From contig OX291543.1 of the NCBI GenBank assembly GCA_946406115.1, forward strand, positions 36,358,815 to 36,422,814: 64,000 bases of DNA, written 5' to 3'. The position numbers were made by a program, and so were the translations under genes. The notes under the pieces are model-generated. The model did not search any database and was not told the origin of the DNA. It saw only the letters and a program-made list of their open reading frames with translations. Below, one piece after another: positions 31,393 to 42,639 of this stretch (the stretch's first letter is position 1; each line of letters starts with the position of its first letter). This DNA comes from Apoda limacodes (taxonomy: Eukaryota > Arthropoda > Insecta > Lepidoptera > Limacodidae).

Positions 31393-32575
31393 AAGTCCAC
31401 CTATGCAGCTTTCGACCGAATCAGACACGATACACTACTTAAAAAACTCCGGAAAATCGGGATACACGGTAACCTTCTCCGATGGATAGAATCATATATA
31501 TCCAATCGAAGCCAAGCTGTTGCCCTGAAAAGAAAGACTGCTAAATTTTTGAATGTAAATTCTGGTGTCCCACAGGGCTCCCATCTAGGTCCAGTTCTCT
31601 TTAACCTATACATTAATGATATTGGTTCTTCTTTTTCAAACTCGTGTCACCTCTGTTACGCTGATGACACAAACATTTTTAAAGTTATCACATGTCAAAA
31701 TGACTGTGAGGAATTGCAATCTGATCTTGACACTTTTGCCAATTACTGTAAGTCCAACAGTTTATTGTTGAACGCTGACAAATGTTGCGTTATAAGCTTC
31801 ACTCGTAAACGTAATTCTCTTCTATATAACTATAATTTATCTGGCACGGTTATAAAACTAGAGAGCCATGTAAGAGACTTAGGGATTATTCTTGACTCTA
31901 AATTAAATTATAATCTACATATTGATAATATTATTAAAAATAGTTTTAAGCAGCTTGGTAACATACCTAATTTAGAGAGCAGACGCGTATATTTAGACGC
32001 TATCTTTTTATATAAAAATTGAACTCTGGGGCAAAGCTGCAGAATGGAAACGTGTTTTTACAATTCAGAAACGCGCTGTGAGAATAATCGCTCGTGTCCC
32101 CATTGGTACTCCAGCAAAAAATCTTTTTAAGGAGCAAAAAATTTTAACATTTATATCCCAATACATTTTTTCTATAGTTAAATTTGTAAGATTAAACAGA
32201 AACCTATTTCCAAACAAAACATGGTCCCATGATTATATGCTAAGACGCAAGCAACAGCTTAACATACCTCCATCCAAGTTACAAAAAAAGTCTAAATCGG
32301 TATAGAGTATGGGTCCTAAAATCTACAATGGACTCCCCAACGAAATAACAGTTATTGAGAACGACATTTTTGAAAAAAAACTGAAATTATTTTTGACTGA
32401 ACATGCTTTTTATGACATAAATGAATTTTTGACATTAAACATTTGTAATAACTCATAATCAATTAATGTATTTCAACTTGTATTAAAATAAATATCTATA
32501 TTAATTTAATTGTACCAATTTAGCTTATTAAATGTATAATAATTGACTTGTAAATTTTAATTTATGAATAAAGAG
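31393..32575 (+). pseudogene. LINE-C: 5'-truncated non-LTR reverse transcriptase fragment
   Basis: The sequence enters in mid-RT at YAAFDRIRHDTLLKKL and continues through ISNRSQAVALK, NSGVPQGSHLGPVLFNLYIND and the catalytic CYADDTNIF (about 31655-31680) to a C-terminal thumb (RDLGIILDSKLNYNLHID). Frameshifts follow at about 32020 (between IFLYKN and the WGKAAEWKRVF part) and near 32305. The 3' end is AT-rich with AATAAAGAGTATGAG near 32565. This is the Jockey/CR1-type superfamily. A related copy lies on the minus strand at 36900-37450. Catalytic Asp residues are intact, but the 5' half is missing. Confidence 0.85.
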
Positions 32576-32576
32576 T

Positions 32577-33148
32577 ATGAGTATACATAACCATGTCGAT
32601 TCTTCTTGCCTCTTGGAAAAAGTTTATTTTGAAGTCCCTCGTGCATCCTCAAGTTCTAAAAATGTGTTTTACCTCAGTTTTTGTAAATCTAATTATGCCA
32701 AGCACTCTTATTTTAGACGCAACTTTAAAACTTTTAATGATAAGTTATTCGCAACCGATGTATTTGGGCTTTCTTTATATAAATTAAAGAAAAATATACG
32801 AACTATTCTACTAAATAACTAAACTATACTTCCACTTACTTATTATTAGAACAGTATACAGTATAGGTTTTTGCTAAGCTAATAAAATTATGCTATTAGA
32901 TACTAAATTACTAAAACTAGCTTAATTAATGAAGTATTGTAAATTATTTTGAACTTGGTATTTATTTATTTTTTAACTTAGTGCTTAATTATTTTAACTT
33001 ACCTTCATAAACATTTTCTTACTAACAATCTAATATTTTTAGGTGTTAATTTATGGATCTCTAGGTCTTTCTGTGTGTCTTTTTTGTGTAAACTATTTGT
33101 AAACGACTGTTTGTATCCTTAAATAAATAAAATAAAATAAAAAAAAAA
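32577..33148 (+). mobile_element. LINE-D: 3' end of a second non-LTR element
   Basis: The frame 32577-32822 ends in a C-terminal RT motif (VPRASSSSKNVFYLSFCKSN, then NYAKHSYFRRNF) of the same kind as LINE-B. It is followed by an AT-rich 3' UTR and a tail AAATAAATAAAATAAAATAA ending in poly-A near 33148. It directly follows LINE-C, so it is probably a separate, later 5'-truncated insertion. Confidence 0.7.
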
Positions 33149-33550
33149 CGGGCCGCTAGTACCGAATAAAGGTAAAATTTCTCCAATTTGGAATAATCAC
33201 TTTAGGATTGGTAACACCAAAATTACGCACACAGATGTAAAAATGATAGTCGTATTAGCTGATTTACACACACATGGCAACGAAAATGGCTCGCAGTGCT
33301 CCGTTTGCTGTTGTTTGGGACACGGTATCTAGACGTATAAGTAATCTTTGGTTGTATAGTTTTGTTTATAGTTTAACTTATGGTTTTTGACAAACAGGAG
33401 TCTATACTCATTACTTTAGATCCTCTCAGACTCATTAACTGTAACTAGGTCTCCCTTAGGTCCATTAGGACAGACAGGCGTAGTCCATGTAGGTACAACA
33501 ACCTACCACAATTGAGGTAAGCAATACTTTTAAATATTATTTGGCTTGTG
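33149..33550. other. No recognisable gene
   Basis: Unassigned sequence between LINE-D and the 13-bp repeat. The stretch 33419-33530 could belong to BEL-3 leader or LTR, but I found no matching partner downstream. Confidence 0.35.
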
Positions 33551-33645
33551 CTTTACTCGTCAGCTTTACCCGTCAGCTTTACCCGTCAGCTTTACCCGTC
33601 AGCTTTACCCGTCAGCTTTACCCGTCAGCTTTACCCATCAGCTTT
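33551..33645. repeat. 13-bp tandem repeat (CCCGTCAGCTTTA)n
   Basis: About seven head-to-tail copies, the first with ACTCGT and the last with ACCCATC substitutions. Confidence 0.95.
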
Positions 33646-34023
33646 GACGAAAAAAGAATAATAATACTTTTCATAATAAATATGTTTATTATCTTAAGTA
33701 TTTAATTTGGACCAAATTTCAATCTATATTTAATTTTAGTTAATATCTCAGAGATATTACAGAATTAAAATTACCCGCACAACCAAAAATAAAAATAGCT
33801 TATGACGACGATGCGATTTTAATCTACGAAGTAAAGGTAGTTGGTCCATTACCCTCACATTACCCTCACATTTATTGAACTCTGTTCTTGTTCGAGAACA
33901 TTCATTTGATCAAGCAGACCAAGGCCAAAGAATCTTGCCGAGGCATAGTTTGTTTGTGTTGCAGATCGTAACAAAAACTAAATTAGTCATTTCCAGAAGT
34001 GACTAAACTTAAAATTGCTTATA

Positions 34024-35004
34024 TTCCAAATGGGATCTAAGGAGTCAAGTATTTCAAAATTTGTCAACAAAAATGAGTTATATCTTAAAAAATACCTCAA
34101 GAAACGCGATGAAATATTTTCTCGTTTACAAATTATTTACAATCATTCTAAAACCACTTTACAAGATGAAACTTCTGCCGATCTATTTTTATGTAGTATG
34201 ATTTCTATAGATGAGTTGCGTTCTCAATTCAACGACATACTTGCAAATATTACTGACATTGAACAGGAGTTGGACGAAGAACATGAACCAAATTATTTAA
34301 GTTGGTCGGCATTTGAAGATATATTGCCGCCGTAAACATGTTTTTAATAAAATTTCTAAAAGTAACGTACCTCAGAATATTTCTTGCCAAAATAAACCCG
34401 CAATTAAACTTCCGACGTTAGAGTTTAGTTTCTCGGGTGAGCCCACAAAATGACCAACATTTTATGAAACGTACAAAATTAGCATTCACGACAATCCTGA
34501 CTTAACTGACAATGAACGTGTACAGTATTTTTTAGATAAGCTGTCCGGACAGGCACTAGCTGTATGTTCTGGTATTACTCCAAACGCAGCCAATTACAAC
34601 ACGATCTGGCAGACGCTTTTAGATAGGTATAACGACTAGCTTAGTTTAGCCGCAGCATACTTAGACCAAATAATACAATTTTAGTCTTTAACTCCGCTTA
34701 TTCAAAAAAATTGGATATGTTTCTAAATAAGTTTTGCGCCGCTGTCTCTTGTTTACAAACATTAAAACTTGATGATTTATCGGATCTTATACTGCTTCAA
34801 ATATCTTTAAGTAAAATCGACTCTGCATCTGCTTGTGCTTTTGAAATGGAATTCAGAAATTCATCAATGTCTTTATATAAGGACTTAATTAATTTTCTCC
34901 GCGAACATACTAAAATATTAGATTGGTCTTATTTTAAATATAACTGCACCCGCCCTAAATTTGGTTATCGGCGTAGGATTCTTACGGCAACTCCTCAATT
35001 ATAG
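34024..35004 (+). pseudogene. BEL-3 gag fragment (DUF1759 type), broken
   Basis: An ATG at 34030 (MGSKESSISKF) opens a helical N-terminal region ending at a stop near 34333. The DUF1759 core is readable beyond it: KLPTLEFSFSGEPTK, a TGA, then FYETYKISIHDNPDLTDNERV and GITPNAANYNTIWQTLLDRY. A final frame (34711-35004) holds the C-terminal part (LDKFxxxxSCLQTLKLDDLS-like, ILLQISLSKID). At least three stops or shifts break it. The family differs from BEL-1 and BEL-2 in sequence. A separate integrase end at 36335 may belong to the same insertion. Confidence 0.8.
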
Positions 35005-35021
35005 AAAAGAACCTACTTACA

Positions 35022-35080
35022 CTCTCTCTCCATCTCTCTTTCTCTCTCCCTCTCTCTCTCTCCCTCTCTCTCTTTCTTTA
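35022..35080. repeat. (CT)n microsatellite
   Basis: CTCTCTCTCC/TTTCTCTC-type pyrimidine tract directly after the BEL-3 gag fragment. Confidence 0.9.
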
Positions 35081-35139
35081 GAATAATAAATAATTAACTA
35101 CTTATAACTAATAACCTAATGGATTACCATCGCGAGCAT

Positions 35140-35256
35140 CATACAAACTTTGAACCCCCGTTAAGGGGGTGAGTTTTGGAAAATTCTTTCTTAACGCACC
35201 ACTACATCATAATAGCTATATGTGCGCTAAATTTCAGATCAGTCAGTCAGTAATAG
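35140..35256 (+). repeat. Interspersed repeat fragment with GTTAAGGGGGTGAGTTTTGG
   Basis: AACTTTGAACCCCCGTTAAG, then a region ending CAGATCAGTCAGTCAGTAAT, looks like part of a common lepidopteran non-autonomous repeat. Its continuation may be the stretch near 35990-36060 (AAATCGGACCAGTAGTTCCTGAG). If so, the LINE-A fragment and the bases after it interrupt it. Confidence 0.4.
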
Positions 35257-35478
35257 TTTTTTTTTTTTTTTTTATACCACTACGGTGGCAAACAAGCCTA
35301 CGGTCCGCCTGATGGTAAGCGGTCACCGTAGCCTATGGACGCTTGCAACACCAGGGGCATCACTCGCGCGTTGCCGACCCTTCAGAAATCTAATAACTTC
35401 TTTTTTGAAGAACCCCATACTGTAGTCCTTAGAGAAAACCTTGGCAGGGAGCTCATTCCACAACCCAAGGGTTCGCGG
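35257..35478 (-). mobile_element. LINE-A 3' fragment
   Basis: Poly-T from 35257, then the antisense LINE-A 3' end (TACCACTACGGTGGCAAAC...CATTCCACAACCCAAGGGTT). It stops at GGTTCGCGG near 35478. Codons of the C-terminus (KEVIRFLKGRQRAS) are intact. Confidence 0.9.
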
Positions 35479-36114
35479 CGCTTGCACATCATAAATGCGC
35501 ATGCAGTACTTGATCATTATTTTGCTGCGATGTTAATTTAAAACTGCGATTAGTCCTAAGATATTCATTAAAATCGAATGATGTAAAGGGCAATTTCATT
35601 TTAAATTAAATACTTGTGATGAATAATGTATTTATTTGGATAAGGATTAATATCATGTTTATAAAAACACCGTCGCAAATAATGCGTCATTTCAGAACAA
35701 ATTTGGTTAGCATAAAAAAGGTTATAGTGAGCCAACCTTAGAAGATAGACATATGCTGTCTCGGACCTTTTTTATAGAACTTTTAAAGTGAAACCATTCT
35801 GTAATACATGATTTTTGCAAAACTTTAACCGTTTACGCAGTGCACTCAGCGGAAGCTCTCAAAAGGAAAAAAAACCCCGGTTTTGAAACGTACTTCATTG
35901 GTGCTCCGTTCCTGTTGTTCTTAGCGTAGTAATTTATAGCTTATAGCCTTCCTCGATAAAAATGATATCTTACACTAAAATATTTTTTTCAAATCGGACC
36001 AGTAGTTCCTGAGATAAGCGCGTTCAAACAAACAAACTCTTCAGCTTTATAATATTTATATACATATATAGTATAGAAGAAGATTTGCTTATGTTTTTGA
36101 GTGAGTTTAATCTT
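35479..36114. other. No recognisable gene
   Basis: AT-rich. The segment 35990-36080 (CAGTAGTTCCTGAGATAAGC, then AACAAACAAACTC) is typical of the end of a short lepidopteran repeat. Confidence 0.4.
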
Positions 36115-36333
36115 TTTAGGGTCCCGTAGCCAAATGGCAAAAAAACGGAACCCTTATAGATACGTCATGTCTGTCTGACTGTCTGCACGTCCGTCATGTC
36201 ACAGCCACTTTTTTCCGAAACTAAGAACTATACTGTTGAAACTTGGTAAGTAGATGTATTCTGTGAACCGCATTAAGATTTTCATACAAAAATAAAAAAA
36301 AAAAAAAAATTTTGGGGGTTCCCCATACTTAGA
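36115..36333 (+). repeat. Interspersed repeat R2-like fragment
   Basis: Begins TTTAGGGTCCCGTAGCCAAA, holds AAAACGGAACCCTTATAGAT and TGTCTGTCTGACTGTCTGC, and ends in a poly-A-like run and GGGGGTTCCCCATACTTAG. It resembles the 40895 and 51766 copies at their 5' ends. Confidence 0.65.
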
Positions 36334-36334
36334 A

Positions 36335-36598
36335 TTGAAACTCAAACACGAATACAAAAAGGAATACTTACACCTGCTTCAATCTCGAGCAAAGTGGAAT
36401 GTTCCTACTAATACCATCAAAATAGGAACTGTCGTTGTGATTATGACAGACAATGTAACGCCACTGCATTGGCCACTTGGTGTTGCAATCGCCATACATC
36501 CCGTTAAAGATGCCGTAGTCAGAGTTGCATCTGTTAAAACGGTGACAGGGACATACAAACGACCTGTTGTACGTCTTTGCCCTTTACCATTACACTAA
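36335..36598 (+). pseudogene. BEL-type integrase C-terminal domain (DUF5641), fragment
   Basis: The frame carries EYLHLLQSRAKWNVP, then GTVVVIMTDNVTPLHWPLGV, then HPVKDAVVRVASVKTVTG and the terminal TYKRPVVRLCPLPL. These are in the order of the C-terminal integrase domain of BEL/Pao pol. The upstream catalytic core is absent. Being 1.3 kb downstream of the BEL-3 gag on the same strand, it may be the other end of that element after a large internal deletion and later insertions. The short AAAATGGCTGCGGCCGC at 36670 could be the following leader or polypurine region. Confidence 0.8.
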
Positions 36599-36771
36599 TA
36601 ACTCCTTCTATGCCCTCTGACCTTCAACATCATCTCATTTTGTTAGTATAGTGTATTCTTTTAATGTTGCAAAAAAAAATGGCTGCGGCCGCTCGAAAGA
36701 GCTGTAGCTATCGAAGAAATTTACCAACCAAAGGCCCTCACAATTATTATTAAAAAATTACCACCGGTTCG

Positions 36772-36830
36772 GAATGATTTACTACCGATAAGAACCGGCA
36801 TGAAACTCTTATTAAAATACAATATAGCCT
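36772..36830 (+). repeat. Short repeat piece (ACCGGTTCGGAATG...AACCGGCATGAAACTC)
   Basis: Shares AGAACCGGCANGAAACTC with 63887-63905, the antisense 3' end of a lepidopteran LINE or SINE. Too short to assign. Confidence 0.5.
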
Positions 36831-36889
36831 TACACTAGGTAATAACATAACATACAATTTTTTAATTTAAAAAAATTACAAATGCCCCA

Positions 36890-37450
36890 ATACAAATACA
36901 AATCAATTAAGTTCTATTTTTATTTATGTATTCATCAAGTTCGTAATAGCTTTTTTACACTATACGATCTTTGACATATATTTTAAATTTATTTGAGAGT
37001 AAATGTTCTGGAAAGAGCAATGTACCTTCTGAAGCAATATTTTGGAACTACCAATTTATCCTTATTCCTCGTATTAACACTGTGTTGGTCACTATTTTAG
37101 AAAATAAGTGTCAATTTTTGCGTACATACATTATAAAAGCGAAGATATATTGGCAATACATAGTTAAAATATCAATTTCCTTAAATAGTTTCCTTAGAGA
37201 ATTTATATATAGATTAAGATAATTTATAGATTCACCATACTGCTCTCTTTTGCAAAATAAAGACTCTATCAATTCAGCTGCCTTACTCCAAAGCAAAATG
37301 CTATAAGACATGACGGAATGGAAATAGCTGAAGTAGACCAAGCTAAAAGTGTCAACATCTGTAAGCTGCCTAACTTTTCTAACTGCATAAGCAGCTGAAC
37401 TAAGTTTCCCTGCAAGATTTGAGATGTGGGGGTTTCACTGCAACCTATTG
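36890..37450 (-). pseudogene. LINE-C-type RT C-terminal fragment, degenerate
   Basis: On the minus strand the frame 37111-37341 reads MVYFSYFHSVMSYSILLWSK and later LFKEIDILTMYCQYIFAFI, matching the C-terminal region of CR1/Jockey-type RTs (YFHSxxSYGILLWG, LFKExxILTxxxQYIF). Further down, YYELDEY is the same ending as LINE-C at 32400 (FYDINEF). Stops and substitutions are many. Only the 3' part is present and no catalytic residues are seen. Confidence 0.7.
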
Positions 37451-37556
37451 TCTAATATATTATATTAGAAACACTGTTCAGTCTATTAGTTCTATTTATT
37501 CTCCGTTTAAGCATAATTTTTTACTTATATTTCTGACATTTGGACGTGTGGAAAGG

Positions 37557-37746
37557 TGCCAAGGTTTTCTCTAAGGACTGCAGCATGCATGCATGAGGTT
37601 CTTCAAGAAAGAAGTTATTGTATTTTTGAAAGGTCGGCAACGTGTGAGTGACACCCCTGATGTTACAAGCGTCCATAGGCTACGGTGACCGCTTACCGTC
37701 AGGCAGACCGTAAGCTTGTTTGCAACCTAAGGTATAAAAAAAAAAA
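37557..37746 (+). mobile_element. LINE-A 3' fragment
   Basis: CCAAGGTTTTCTCTAAGGAC through AGCGTCCATAGGCTACGG and a poly-A end at about 37746 match LINE-A 46684-46872 in the plus orientation, with an extra CATG near 37592. Confidence 0.88.
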
Positions 37747-37786
37747 CTGAATTGGGTGGTAGGTGAGGCATTACTTGTGTTCTGAG

Positions 37787-38737
37787 TCATTTCTCATAGT
37801 TATTATAGTTCATATTGTCATGGTAGTCTCTTGATTTAGTACAAGCTTCAAAAGTAAGTAAAACATTTGGTATAAAACCATTTTCAGATCCTGCGTAAAC
37901 AATCACAATTTGTTGGCCCTTTGAAATGGTTTTTTTTATGCCCTTAGTGGTCCCATCAGTCCAGGCTTTTGGAGTAGAGTGCGAAAAATCTACGTAGGAT
38001 TCATCGGTATATACAATAGGTTTTCCATCTTGTCGATATTTTTTTATTTTACTTAAATACTCAATTCGTTGTAAACGTATATTGGAAGATTCTATTAGAA
38101 CTTTACGGTTATTTTTAGCCATTTTCCACTGAAAAACTAAGTTCTTGATAATTCGCCTAAGACTTCGTTATAAGCCTTGAAAGTTTATATCTTCCTATAA
38201 TTTTCTTTTCAGCTTTCCAATGGTAGGAAGTTCATAATTTGTTTTGTGGAAATTGTGTATACATCTCTTTACAACTCCTTGATCAAAATAATCGATATTG
38301 GTAACCGGTTTGGTTCTAGAACCTTTTTTTTTCCAGCCGTTCTGAAAACTGAAATCAAATCGAAATTTTTGGCTTCAGTAGAGATATTCCTTACCGTTGC
38401 AATTGAGGTATTTGTAGCATCTGCAGTACGTTTTTGGAGTTTACCTGTATTCACTCAATAAACAGCTAAACTTCATATTTTCTGTCTTATTAACTTACGC
38501 AGAATGTTGAATCTGGTTTTGACTCTCAGCAGTGATGTTTGTGTGATTAAGCAGCATATTCAGAGCTTGGTCGATCTGACTTTTAATTTTTTTCAAGCAA
38601 TCAACTACTTCACAAGTCTCCCTCTTTAAAAAGCAATGCACGTCGTACACCATTTTCCGTGCCTGTCTTCTCAAAACACTATGTTTTCTAGGAATATTCA
38701 CCGTTAAAATACAACTTAAAGAAAGAAACAAAACCAC
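37787..38737 (-). pseudogene. IS630/Tc1-type transposase relic
   Basis: The minus-strand frame 37787-38122 reads RIEYLSKIKKYRQDGKPIVY, TDESYVDFSHSTPKAW, GQQIVIVYAGSENGFIPNVL and DYHDNMNYNNYEK. This matches the catalytic half of a DDE transposase widespread in insects: the first two Asp (TDES, YHDNMN) are present, and a stop removes the third acidic residue. Upstream frames 38269-38454 (KRTADATNTSIATVRNIS) and 38495-38737 (RRQARKMVYDVHCFLKRET) are its DNA-binding part. A GTAAGT...ATACAG pair separates the last two (about 38446-38497), but the reading frames do not join cleanly across it. Inactive. Confidence 0.75.
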
Positions 38738-40192
38738 TCAAATTAATTATCAACCATTATAATACAATTTTGATGATTGCGACTGTGACAGAAGTTAAAT
38801 AGAAAGACAATAAAATCTTTTTTTTTGACATATTGTTATTTTTAAATGACAAGTAACCATTCAAAGTTAAAATCTATGTATTTACATGGAAGTAATATGA
38901 TGTTTTTACTCAATATTCACAATTTTGCATGGTGCGGAAAATACCAGGCAAATACAAATGCGTTAGTAACGTTAATGAAACAAATGAGTAAAAATGTTAG
39001 TAGACGTAACCTTGATACAGTGTAGCTAATAAATTAACATAAAATAAATACTATATTTCTCATTTATTCAACATTACATTTTACGCTAAACGAATACATA
39101 TAAACAACTAAAAGCATTTTCATCGTAAGTATTTCCCCATTTTAAGGCTACATAGACCATTTGATCACGAACGCATTCTCTGAGCTGGAAAACACAGTTT
39201 GTACAACACACAATACTAAATAAAATATTAAGACTACGATTCTCTGGCATGATAATTTTATGTGAAAGAATTTGTTTCCGCGACAGTACACATAATGATG
39301 AAGTATAACACGTCATAACTACAGGTCATAAAACCGGAGGTAAGTAAGAAAACGGTTTTACGATTTAATGCAGTGAATCAGGATTGAGTTTCTTTGGAAA
39401 TTTTGTCATATACACTATAACTATAACTCACCAAATTTTCAGGGCAGTTAGATAAATATTGTAAAAACAAACAAAAAAAAAATACATCTTCAGAATTATT
39501 TTTTTAATGTAATGTATGATAGAATAATATACGATTCTGACAAAACTAAAACATAATAAACGATTCAAATAAGAAAGATAGAAGAGATAAAAGAAATAAA
39601 AAGAAAAATGTGTGTATACCTGGTTTTCCCACTTTTTCAATTTCGGTAAAACCAGTTTTGTGACCCCTAGTGGTGATGATTTGAAAGAAAGTGCACCCCT
39701 CGCACCCCGTGTCCCTACATCAAACACATTTAAAAAATGAATTATGCGCATTCAAGGTCATCGCTATACTTAGGTGCCGGCATGTATACCTTTAAAATAT
39801 TGATAAAACATTAACTTCAAAAAAATGTTCTTAAAACTTGACTAAAGACTAATAAATATGTATATGACATAATATAAACTGCCCGTAGATTACATACTCG
39901 TGCTACCAATTTATTGTACCGTCGTGCGATTGGGCTGTATGGGTAATGTACCATTGCCTCCTTTTGCTCACATAAAAACAAAGCGTAACAAAACAAACAA
40001 AAAATTTAAAGCCTACAATATTAATCTGTGCCTTAAAACTGTTAGTATAATAAATGAAAATAAAATATAGAATGCAAGAGAAGGTATTTGGAAAAACTAA
40101 GAGTACATTAAGAGTAATACTGTTCATCAAAAACGGTTGTATGCGCTACGTGTGCTATGACAAAGGAAGATGAAATAAAAAAAAACTAAACA
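38738..40192. other. No recognisable gene
   Basis: AT-rich with short frames only. The block 39620-39725 (CCCACTTTTTCAATTTCGGT, TGACCCCTAGTGGTGATGAT) looks like a small interspersed repeat, unnamed. Confidence 0.4.
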
Positions 40193-41490
40193 TTATTTTT
40201 TGTTGCGCTTTTTTACTAATGGATCGAATCTATCCGCATTATATTTTGTACTAGCAACCAGCTCACTTAAAGCCAAAATATGCTTATTTATTTTATTCTT
40301 TGCACTTTCATACTTTTTACTTATTTCAAATAAAGAAATCAGCAAACGGTGTGTATCAGTTTGTAAACGCTTTGTTTCACTATAATGTATAAGCATATTT
40401 TGCTTAAGTTTTACAGAAACTACTTGTAATTTACTAATTAATTCTCTCTTTTCTTAAAAGTACGTCCTTATGAAAATTTCTATGGTGTTGGATATTTTTT
40501 TCTTTTTTAAATAAAATCTGTTGAATTTAAGTAAGCATTTTTTTAATCGTTTGTGACTAAAAGAAGTTTCTGGGGAGTGACATTGTATGGAAGAATTTGA
40601 TTCGGTAAGATCAATTGTTGTTATAGGGTTGCGATTTATGTTGGTGAGAGAATCGCTTGCTATCAACTCATCAAACAGATTTTAAGCATCAGCTGCCATG
40701 AGACTCTTTTTTTCACCCTTAAGTTGACAAACAGTTGTTCTTCAAACTCCACAATACGCTTTAAAGCTTGTTCGTGTGTGGCCGTACTACACACTGCTTA
40801 AAACTATCAATAATATCCTGCAGACTGTTACGTTGCTCTAGCATATCTACATATTATAAATGCAAATTGGCTAATTCACTTTAAAGTTTCGTGTTTTTTA
40901 GGGTTCCGTACCTCGAAAGGAAAAAACGGAACCCTTATAGTATCACTCTGTTATCCATCCGTCCGTCCGTCCGTCGATCCGTCTGTCAAGATCCTTTTTC
41001 TCAGGAACGCGTGAAGGTATCAAGCATAAATTTATATCAAATACTCAGGTCTACTGTCCCTAGGAGCTGTGATAAAATTAAATCTAAGTCAACGCAATCA
41101 AAAGATACAGCCGTTTATGCCGCAAATTTTCGAAACTCGCAAGGGAATCAAAACCTACAGGGTACTTCCCGTGAACTCAGAATCTTGAAATTTGGTACGA
41201 AGCCACTTCTTAAAGCACAGATGGAGGAAAAATTGCGAAAACCGTAAATTTTTACTTACATCATATAATAAAAATATTTTTAATAATATACAACAACGTA
41301 TAATAAGTTTGCACGGAACTCTCGGTGCGCGAGCCAGACTCGCAATTGGCCGGTTTTTTTATAATGTTCATTGCCTCTTTCTGTTCTTGCACAAAAATGT
41401 GTCACAAATCGACATATTGAGCTTCTTAAGAGCCATCTTCAGCTTTTCTCCAACACTCTGAAGTACAGCCTTGCGAGTCATCATCTTGAC
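40193..41490 (-). pseudogene. Decayed coiled-coil coding sequence, function unknown, split by repeat R2
   Basis: I do not recognise the protein. On the minus strand an ATGATG near 41487 opens MTRKAVLQSVGEKLKMALKK. The reading is then cut by a repeat (40895-41360). After it, helical heptad-rich text resumes: SELANLHL, YVDMLEQRNSLQDIIDSFKQ, EQALKRIVEFEEQLFVNLR, NLFDELIASDSLTNINRNP, a charged region (40454-40666), and the C-terminal frame 40193-40396 (LQTDTHRLLISLFEISKKYE, ending KKRNKK). Stops and one-base shifts occur roughly every 30-60 codons, but successive frames make sense as one protein of about 300 residues. It could be a processed pseudogene of a host gene or an unfamiliar element ORF. 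Confidence 0.5.
40895..41360 (+). repeat. Interspersed repeat R2 (full length)
   Basis: Starts TTTTAGGGTTCCGTACCTCG, with AAACGGAACCCTTATAGTAT and a GTCC-repeat block, and ends GGTGCGCGAGCCAGACTCGC then AATTGGCCGGTTTTTTT. These are ends I know from abundant lepidopteran non-autonomous repeats. It lies inside the coiled-coil pseudogene. A related internal segment lies at 43525-43770. Confidence 0.75.
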
Positions 41491-41572
41491 ATTGATGTGT
41501 GATCTATTAAAAATACAAGCAGAAGAGGATCACTGGTTGATTGGTTAATTGTTTCGTAATAGATTTTTTTTA

Positions 41573-41762
41573 GACCACTAAGTTGGCAAACCAACTTCAC
41601 CGTAGCCTATGGACGTTTGCAACATACACAATCGCGCGTTGCCGACCTTTCAGAAATCTAATAAATTCTTTCTTGAAGAACCCCATACTGTAGTTCTTGG
41701 AGAAAACCTTGGCAGGGAGCTCATTCCACAACTCAAGCTTTCGCGGGAGAAAGTTTCTCTGA
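41573..41762 (-). mobile_element. LINE-A 3' fragment
   Basis: Short T tract then the antisense LINE-A 3' end (GACCACTAAGTTGGCAAAC...GGCAGGGAGCTCATTCCACA). It lacks the GGTCCGCCTGATGGTAAGCG segment, which is deleted, and ends in TTTCTCTGA. Confidence 0.85.
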
Positions 41763-42639
41763 TATTATTATATAAGTGTATTACAGGAGAAGATTTACTG
41801 ACATCCACAAAACCACTAGTTTCTCCCTTATTTTAAACTCAATTCTGAAAGAGTGTAGTCAGTGAAGTGCCACCGACGTGCACCACGAGTTTGGAACGAG
41901 AGTTGTGGAGTGAATCACCATTCGTTGCGCAAAATTGTGGGATCGCGCGGTCTGTATGTACCGAAGACGGAAACATTTACAGACTTTTAATATTACACGG
42001 AGAAAAACTTTAGTAGCTAAAAGTAAATAATACTAATAACCATTAAAATATATTAGTAATTCCGAGGACAAGTAAATTACACTGACGGTTACCAATGAGT
42101 TTTGCTTATTGTATTTATTCACAGAAGTAAAACTAGTCTTGTTGTGTCTTGTCAAATCTGTTCAGCTCAGGGTTACCAATTGTGGAGCGGCAGTAAAGGG
42201 GAATCCCCAGCCAGGTAAGGAGTTATACCTGGAGAATGCCTTGTTCTACTTTACTTGCATTTCGGTATGTCGGTATATATGCGAACTACCGAAAACTTAA
42301 TTCGTAGCAGTACAATATGATGTTTGTTATGAGTAAACTTCACTCATTCTTGTAAACGTTAATTAGCCTTCGTTGTAATGACAAGTAGTATTTTATCTGC
42401 CCACTTTAATAAAACTTTTTGTAATCTTTAGTAAGCTTTATACGTTGATATTAATTACCCTACTCATAAATTCGAGGAAAGTTATATAGGATTTGTAAGA
42501 TTCTGTAATCCGAAGTACAGTAAGCGACACATCAACCTGACCTTAATAAACTTTGAAACCAAGGCGCATCGCAGCGAAAAAGTTGCGGAAGAGAGATAGT
42601 CGTAATTTATTATTTCGTCTCGCACTGGCTGTTTTCTTA
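41763..42639. other. No recognisable gene
   Basis: Contains a block (41820-42000) and another ending CCTTAATAAACTTTGAAACC near 42560 that could be leader or LTR-like sequence, but no matching pair was found. Confidence 0.35.
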
